Of a DNA stretch of 64,000 bases, positions 59,465 through 64,000 are shown one piece after another. The stretch is from Oscillospiraceae bacterium. Its GTDB lineage: Bacteria; Bacillota; Clostridia; Oscillospirales; Ruminococcaceae. The translations under genes were made by a program, and so were the position numbers. The notes under the pieces were generated by a model. The model made no database searches and was not told the origin of the DNA. It was given only the letters and a program-made list of their open reading frames with translations. The stretch is taken from assembly GCA_017473015.1 (NCBI GenBank), contig JAFUNP010000028.1, positions 31,396 to 95,395 of the forward strand, read 5' to 3'. Within the stretch, counting starts at the first letter, position 1; every line of letters begins with the position of its first letter.

Positions 59465-60148
59465 TTAATCATTTCCTGTAGGGATATATGGACGGACAGC
59501 CGCTGCCACGCCGCTGATAGGCATAGTCTGCAGCCATACATGGCCCGGGCCGCTGACAACAGTGTTGAAAAGACCTTCGCCACCAAAAAGTGCATTTTTT
59601 GCTCCGGGAACAGTCTGTATTTCCATAGTGCAGGTGGAGTCCATAGCAGCCAGATAGCCGGAATCCACAACTATTTTCTGCCCGGCTTTCAGTTCGTATT
59701 CCACCACATGACCGTCAAACTCTGCGAAAACTGTGCCGTTGCCGGATATTCTCTGCATTATAAAGCCTTCACCGCCAAAAAGACCGGTGCTTACTTTTTT
59801 GTTCAGATGAACTGAAATATTCACCCCTGCTTCACCGGCCAGAAAAGTTTTCTTCTGGAATATGTATTCTTTGCCGGGGGAAACCTGAAACGCTTTAATT
59901 GAACCCGGAAAACTGGAAGCAAAAGCTATCATCCCCTGGCCGCCGGTGGCAGTGTAACGGTTCTGGAACAGACTTTCGCCACTGAACATCCTGCCGAAGG
60001 CTTTGCCCAGGCCGCCGTTTGTTGTAGTATCCATTTTCATATTAGGCGACATCCACGCCATAGCGCCGCCTTCGGTAATCATAGACTCGCCATTTTCCAG
60101 ATAGCAGATAACTACAGGCAATGTATTGCCCTGAATTTCATATTTCAT
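59465..60148 (-). CDS. AIM24/TIGR00266 family protein
   Basis: 227 residues from ATG at 60148 (AAGGAGAGA upstream). Family motifs: MKYEIQGNTLPVVICYLENGESMITEGGAMAWMSPNMKM at the N-terminus, GLGKAFGRMFSGESLFQNRYTA (about 44-65), FGGEGFIMQRISGNG and FGGEGLFNTVVSGPGHVWLQTMP. The fold is a double-stranded beta-helix trimer related to AIM24 of mitochondria. Cytoplasmic; function unknown in bacteria. Glycine-rich C-terminus. Confidence 0.9.
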   Translation of the reverse strand: MKYEIQGNTLPVVICYLENGESMITEGGAMAWMSPNMKMDTTTNGGLGKAFGRMFSGESLFQNRYTATGGQGMIAFASSFPGSIKAFQVSPGKEYIFQKKTFLAGEAGVNISVHLNKKVSTGLFGGEGFIMQRISGNGTVFAEFDGHVVEYELKAGQKIVVDSGYLAAMDSTCTMEIQTVPGAKNALFGGEGLFNTVVSGPGHVWLQTMPISGVAAAVRPYIPTGND

Positions 60149-60233
60149 AATATCTCTCCTTGTATTGTTATATGTTATATTATATATTTTATAAAATTCA
60201 TATTCAACAAATATGACCGATTTATAATACTGC

Positions 60234-60258
60234 AAAAGGCAGGCCTGACAGCCTGCCC
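60234..60258 (-). terminator. Terminator of the coiled-coil protein gene
   Basis: GGCAGGC-ctgaca-GCCTGCC, followed on the minus strand by TTTTGC, downstream of the stop at 60274. Confidence 0.6.
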
Positions 60259-60273
60259 TTACTCTTAATCATG

Positions 60274-60762
60274 CTATTCAACAATTTCAGTTTCCGCAGG
60301 AATTTCCAGCACTTCTTCCACAGCTGTTTCCATCTGTGCTGCAGCAGCTTCTGCTTCTGCCTGTGCCCTGGCTGCTGATTCTGCTGCTTCTTTTTCAGCT
60401 TTAGCGGCAGCTCTGGCTGCTTCGCGTTCAGCTTTTGCTGCTTCACGGGCAGCGGCTCTTTCTTCTCTTGCCTCTTCTTTTTTAGCTTCGATTTCGGCAT
60501 TCAGCTGCTCGATTTCAGCCTTTGCCTGGGCTATTGTTTCCTGGTTTGCTTTTGCAGACTGCAGTGTAGCGAGGATATTTGGCTCTACTGTGCCACCTGC
60601 CATAAAGAATTCATAATAGAACTGGCCTATTTTTTTGATGTCATTGTTAAAGCCGATTTCAGCGTTGCCGGCTTTTGCGTTCAGCTTTGATAATTCCAGA
60701 GAGTCGTTTGTTTTTTCTTCAATAACCTTTGCCATTTTGTTCAGTTTTTCAAAAAATGCCAT
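60274..60762 (-). CDS. Alanine/glutamate-rich coiled-coil protein
   Basis: 162 residues. The N-terminal part (MAFFEKLNKMAKVIEEKTNDSLELSKLNAKAGNAEIGFNNDIKKIGQFYYEFF, about 1-53) matches a small domain found in many Firmicute proteins next to zinc-ribbon domains. Here no zinc ribbon follows. Residues about 70-145 are an almost uninterrupted coiled coil of Ala, Glu, Lys and Arg, and the C-terminus is acidic. AAGGAGGT precedes the start. Function unknown. Confidence 0.72.
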   Translation of the reverse strand: MAFFEKLNKMAKVIEEKTNDSLELSKLNAKAGNAEIGFNNDIKKIGQFYYEFFMAGGTVEPNILATLQSAKANQETIAQAKAEIEQLNAEIEAKKEEAREERAAAREAAKAEREAARAAAKAEKEAAESAARAQAEAEAAAAQMETAVEEVLEIPAETEIVE

Positions 60763-61006
60763 TGTGGTACCTCCTTGATACAGTCAGCGTATAATGTATA
60801 GTATATAAAAACTGCGCCGTCATGGGACCGCCAGTATTTTACCTTTTCTTACCCTTATTATATCATCGGTGTAAATATTTTCAACAGTTCAGTAGGTGGA
60901 TTTGTTGATATTATTGTGAAAAATGTATAGTATTACAGGACAAACACGGATAAATGAATAAAAATCAGATAAACAAAAACTTTTTATACCAAAAGGCCTT
61001 TATCAA
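60763..61006. other. Intergenic region between divergent genes
   Basis: A+T-rich stretch with TATA-like elements for the minus-strand coiled-coil gene (about 60790-60810). No gene or RNA is supported. Confidence 0.5.
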
Positions 61007-61035
61007 TTGTCTTTCCCGTACTTTTATGTTAAAAT
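61007..61035 (+). promoter_or_regulatory. Promoter of the NUDIX gene
   Basis: TTGTCT (61007-61012), 17 bp spacer, TAAAAT (61030-61035), 29 bases before ATG. Confidence 0.6.
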
Positions 61036-61063
61036 CTAATTAACAATACCCGGGAGGTCTGCT

Positions 61064-61546
61064 ATGATAAACAGAGATTTGACTGTTGTTGACGGCAAAA
61101 ATATGCTGAATGTCCGCGTGGCCGGCATAGTAATAAAGGATAATCGTGTGCTGATGGTAAAAAATCTGCGCTCTGATTATATTTATTCCCTGGGCGGCAG
61201 GCTGAAATTCGGCGAAAGCGCACAGGAGGGTGTGGTGCGCGAAGTGGAAGAAGAAACAGGCATCCGCCTGGAAGTGGACCGACTGGGCTTTATACACGAA
61301 AACTTTTTCATCGGATCTACCCCGTCAAAAATGAATGCCCATGTGTACGAAATCACTTTCTATTTCTATATGAAAGTGCCGGAAGATTTCAGTGTGGAAA
61401 CCGGCGTGGAAACAGCCGATGACGACAGGGAGACACTGGTATGGCTGGACTGGCACACTGACCGGCAGTATTATCCCCGGTTTTTCAGAACAGAGCTGGA
61501 CAATCCTGTACAGGAAATAAAGCATATTGTTACCGATGACAGATAA
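61064..61546 (+). CDS. NUDIX hydrolase
   Basis: 160 residues. The Nudix box is complete: GGRLKFGESAQEGVVREVEEETGI (Gx5Ex7REUxEExGU, about 44-67). Mg2+-dependent pyrophosphohydrolase acting on nucleoside diphosphates linked to another moiety. The C-terminal half (IHENFF, FYFYMKVP, LVWLDWH) is typical for small house-cleaning members. CGGGAGG lies before the start. Substrate unknown. Monocistronic. Confidence 0.9.
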   Translation: MINRDLTVVDGKNMLNVRVAGIVIKDNRVLMVKNLRSDYIYSLGGRLKFGESAQEGVVREVEEETGIRLEVDRLGFIHENFFIGSTPSKMNAHVYEITFYFYMKVPEDFSVETGVETADDDRETLVWLDWHTDRQYYPRFFRTELDNPVQEIKHIVTDDR

Positions 61547-61554
61547 TCCAAATT

Positions 61555-61585
61555 ATCCGCGTGTATAGTCACGCGGATTTTTTAT
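61555..61585 (+). terminator. Terminator of the NUDIX gene
   Basis: ATCCGCGTG-tatagt-CACGCGGAT followed by TTTTTATTTTTT. Confidence 0.92.
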
Positions 61586-61678
61586 TTTTTTTACCATATA
61601 TTATAAAACACCGGTAGACAATTATATACATGTAAATTATAATATTTTCATAAAAAGTTTTAATAAAGGAGAAATATT

Positions 61679-62161
61679 ATGCTGGAAACCGGTACAAAAG
61701 CCCCTGATTTTACTTTGCCTGACAAGGACGGCACCCCTGTAAGCCTTTCTGATTTTCAGGGCAAAAAAGTGGTGCTTTATTTTTATCCAAAGGACAACAC
61801 CCCCGGCTGTACACGCCAGGCCTGTGCCTTTGCTGCAAATTATGAAAAATTCAAAGAAATTGATGCGGTGGTTATAGGTATCAGCAAGGATTCCGCCGCC
61901 AGCCATCTGAAATTTGCACAGAAATATGACCTGCCTTTTATTATTCTGTCTGACATTGAACTGCAGGCAATCCAGGCATACGATGTGTGGAAAGAAAAGA
62001 AGCTGTACGGCAAAGTAAGTATGGGTGTGGTACGCACAACCTATGTAATTGATGAAAACGGCGTTATCGAAATGGTGATGCCCAAGGTTAAACCGGACAC
62101 AAATGCAGAAGATATACTGAAATATCTGAATGGTTGCTTTTTACAGAAAGAGGGTTTATGA
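61679..62161 (+). CDS. bcp: Thioredoxin-dependent thiol peroxidase (BCP-type peroxiredoxin)
   Basis: 160 residues. APDFTLPDKDGTPVSLSDFQGKKVVLYFYPKDNTPGCTRQACAF contains peroxidatic Cys44 and resolving Cys49, the spacing of atypical 2-Cys Bcp/PrxQ enzymes. Cytoplasmic peroxide and lipid-hydroperoxide reductase. TAAAGGAGA precedes ATG. The next gene starts inside its stop codon (ATGA overlap). Confidence 0.94.
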   Translation: MLETGTKAPDFTLPDKDGTPVSLSDFQGKKVVLYFYPKDNTPGCTRQACAFAANYEKFKEIDAVVIGISKDSAASHLKFAQKYDLPFIILSDIELQAIQAYDVWKEKKLYGKVSMGVVRTTYVIDENGVIEMVMPKVKPDTNAEDILKYLNGCFLQKEGL

Positions 62162-63204
62162 ATAACAATATTATCACTGCCAGCCCTCTGACAAAATCAG
62201 AGATGCACCAGATATGCAGCTGGAGATACCCGCGGCCTTATGATATATACAATCTGCCGGCTTATGACGAAATAATAGCTGCCGGAACAGGTTTTGCCAA
62301 CCCCCAGAAAGCAAAAAACTACCACAGCTATTACTGTGATGGTAATTTTATAGGCTATACCAATATCGCGCCTAAAGCTGACGGTGTATATATAGGCATC
62401 AGCTTACGGCCGGATATATGTGGCAAAGGCTACGGCGTACAAATTTTAAAGCAGGCCTGCAAAATTGCCGAAAGACTATATCCCGACAGTCAGATTTGTC
62501 TGCAGGTGCGCAGCTGGAACATCCGCGCCATCAAATGCTATGAAAAAGCAGGGTTTGCGATACAGGGCCCTCCTTTCACACAAGTTACAGGCGTTGGAGC
62601 AGGAGAATTCTATCTGATGGTAAAAAATAATACTGTGTGCGGCAATCAGCAAGATTTTCTGTCTTATGCAGAAAATTTCGCCGAAGAATATCATACAAAG
62701 ATAAAATTAAGCGGCTCATTCCGGAAAGGTACTGCCACCGATTTTTCTGACATTGATATTTCATTTTTTTGCAATAACATAGATATGGTCAGAAAATTTA
62801 TTTTCGGATATTCCGGACCGATTTATATTTCCCACACCACAAATCCGCCTGGTATAATTATAGTAATATATCCGGATGGTGTGGCTCTTGACCTTGATGT
62901 TCTGCCGGACACCGGAACTTCACAGCGAGATACTGAAATTTGCCACCTGCTGTCTTTTTCAGAAGATGAACATTACCTGATGGCCCGTCTGCTTCACCGC
63001 AGTCTGATAAAATTTCTTTCCGGTAAAAAAGAAGCCGGTGTATCTGTATTAAAGGAAATCTGTGATTTTCTTGATGTGGATTATAATATCAGTTTTTCAG
63101 GTTTTAAATCAGACTTTATCAATGTTTTAAACGAGTTTAAGAAATATTATCCTGTTGATGAGGGATATATGCAATTGTTACTCAACCTTGTGGATTATCT
63201 ATAA
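62158..63204 (+). CDS. Fusion of GNAT acetyltransferase and nucleotidyltransferase domains
   Basis: 348 residues from the ATG at 62158, overlapping the bcp stop. Residues 1 to about 155 are GNAT-like: IGYTNIAPKADGVYIGISLRPDICGKGYGVQIL (acetyl-CoA loop about 84-93) and QVRSWNIRAIKCYEKAGF (about 116-133). Residues about 165-260 look like a DNA polymerase beta-type nucleotidyltransferase: SGSFRKGTATDFSDIDISFF (GSx3Gx4-5SDxD, about 185-204) with a third carboxylate in VALDLDVL (about 242-249). The rest is helical. Acetyl- and nucleotidyl-transfer on one chain is unusual; a small-molecule modifying enzyme is possible. Confidence 0.75.
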   Translation: MNNNIITASPLTKSEMHQICSWRYPRPYDIYNLPAYDEIIAAGTGFANPQKAKNYHSYYCDGNFIGYTNIAPKADGVYIGISLRPDICGKGYGVQILKQACKIAERLYPDSQICLQVRSWNIRAIKCYEKAGFAIQGPPFTQVTGVGAGEFYLMVKNNTVCGNQQDFLSYAENFAEEYHTKIKLSGSFRKGTATDFSDIDISFFCNNIDMVRKFIFGYSGPIYISHTTNPPGIIIVIYPDGVALDLDVLPDTGTSQRDTEICHLLSFSEDEHYLMARLLHRSLIKFLSGKKEAGVSVLKEICDFLDVDYNISFSGFKSDFINVLNEFKKYYPVDEGYMQLLLNLVDYL

Positions 63205-63218
63205 AAATCATTAATGAA

Positions 63219-63253
63219 ACAAAAAACAGAGAGCAGTGCTCTCTGTTTTTTAC
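63219..63253. terminator. Bidirectional terminator
   Basis: AAAAAACAGAGAGC-agt-GCTCTCTGTTTTTT, a perfect 14-bp stem between convergent genes. Confidence 0.92.
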
Positions 63254-63284
63254 ATCCTGAATTTAAAACATAATGCTGGAAATA

Positions 63285-63623
63285 TTATTCTTCTGAAAAA
63301 GGACAGGATTCCGGCAGCTCATTCTTATTTTCATATTTCAGTTTAAATGCAAACCAGCCTGCAAACATACCTGCTCCGCACAAAAGAGCATATATAGTTG
63401 CCACGACCAGTACAAGTCCGCTCAAATCCAGAAAGCCACCGCCACTGTTGCTGCCATATACCAGCAGACCTGCCACAAGAATGAGAAATGGAACAAAAAG
63501 CAGTACTTTTCTTGCAGACGGATTTTTTGATTTCAGACAGATAAAATATTCTGCCAGTGCCATAAGAGCAAAACTGCCTCCTGCAATCAGATAAATTGTA
63601 TAATCAACACCATTTATAACCAT
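63285..63623 (-). CDS. Small membrane protein, hypothetical
   Basis: 112 residues with three hydrophobic helices (about 8-27, 40-58, 72-95) and a charged C-terminus rich in Glu and Asn. TGGGAG lies 8 bases before ATG. No family recognised. Confidence 0.65.
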   Translation of the reverse strand: MVINGVDYTIYLIAGGSFALMALAEYFICLKSKNPSARKVLLFVPFLILVAGLLVYGSNSGGGFLDLSGLVLVVATIYALLCGAGMFAGWFAFKLKYENKNELPESCPFSEE

Positions 63624-63650
63624 TGTAATTCTCCCAAATTAATTCTACTG

Positions 63651-64000
63651 TTATTTTAACATATACCCACCTCCCGCCGCAACGGAAGATATGTGAAAAA
63701 TTGTTGTAAATATAACTGTGAAAACAGGCTTCTCATCCCGTTGCAGGAATGTTAAATGTATATCGCGTAGGGGACGGCGTCCTCGACGTCCCGCTACCAT
63801 AAAATTAAAATATATTTGTAGGGGGCGGGTTTCCCGTCCTGTTGCAGGAATGTTAAATGTATATCGCGTAGGGGACACCACTGGCCTCGGAGGACGAGCT
63901 CGGCCTTTTGCGCCCTGCGCAAAACCATTCTGGCGCTGCGCTTGCCCACATCGTCCCGCTACCATAAAATTAAATGTGCAGCATAGGGACTATTCACGAA
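63651..64000. repeat. REP-like direct and inverted repeats at the right edge
   Basis: A 36-base block (63740-63775) recurs exactly at 63841-63876, and a 23-base block (63787-63809) at 63952-63974. Each left/right pair frames a different insert (11 and 75 bases). GTAGGGGACG...CGTCCCGCTAC within the unit is an inverted repeat. The region codes for nothing convincing and continues past the window end. Confidence 0.75.

Noticed and set aside
63740..63974. CRISPR array
   Set aside because: Only two copies, unequal spacers, each unit bounded by two different blocks, and no cas genes in the window.

Overview
The window looks like chromosomal DNA of a Firmicute of class Clostridia, most likely an Oscillospiraceae/Ruminococcaceae-type gut anaerobe. 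This rests on the IspH (LytB)-ribosomal protein S1 fusion, the order cmk-plsC-ispH/rpsA, a T-box leader before cysS, strong purine-rich ribosome binding sites, and the recA-recX-rimO-pgsA order. No species can be named from the sequence. Most of it is an ordinary housekeeping chromosome, cut by a few accessory islands.

Layout. 0-3.7 kb: a threonine-aldolase-like gene, then a small A+T-rich island on the minus strand with two paralogous 163-residue proteins and an XRE regulator. The genes are separated by GTTAAC-containing inverted repeats that resemble integron attC sites, followed by a gene-less palindromic repeat region. 3.7-11.5 kb: a dicarboxylate/amino-acid symporter with an acetyltransferase-like gene, a CNNM/CorC-type membrane protein, an AI-2E-family permease, and an RNA-modification group (yfcE-like, rsmI, trmN6-like). 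11.5-16 kb: rpe followed by rnfD-, rnfE- and rnfA-like genes and a membrane-anchored putative glycoside hydrolase. The RnfA/E-like proteins lack the cysteines that bind the membrane [2Fe-2S] cluster, and no rnfB, rnfC or rnfG is present. 16-21 kb: ispH-rpsA, plsC, cmk and a HI0933-like flavoprotein. 21-29 kb: a surface-polysaccharide cluster with two long tandem-domain GT2 enzymes, a Wzt/Wzm-type ABC exporter, rfbC, DUF2304, a polyprenyl-phosphate GT2 and a GT4. 29-32.5 kb: an ArsR regulator, tRNA-Lys(CTT) followed by two more copies of its 3' end, a SpoU methyltransferase, and an orphan gene inside an element that splits a transcription terminator. This gene carries the same stop-codon-linked GTTAAC site as the 2-kb island. 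32-36.5 kb: TSCPD protein, N-acetyl-sugar amidotransferase, DUF1294, HerA-like ATPase and GNAT. 36.5-44 kb: cysS with T-box, pgsA, rimO, recX, recA, and a DUF1385-PrmC fusion. 44-64 kb: two two-component systems, two ZIP transporters (one with a consensus promoter whose spacer is filled by a palindrome), an M20 peptidase, two WYL regulators, a lipoprotein barnase with barstar, HtrA, an AIM24 protein, NUDIX, Bcp peroxiredoxin, a GNAT-nucleotidyltransferase fusion, and terminal REP-like repeats.

The most unusual signals are the dispersed cassette-like sites with no integrase in view, the cysteine-less flavinylated RnfDEA-like trio, and the tRNA-Lys 3'-end repeats. Functional assignments come from recognising family motifs by eye. 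No database search was run.
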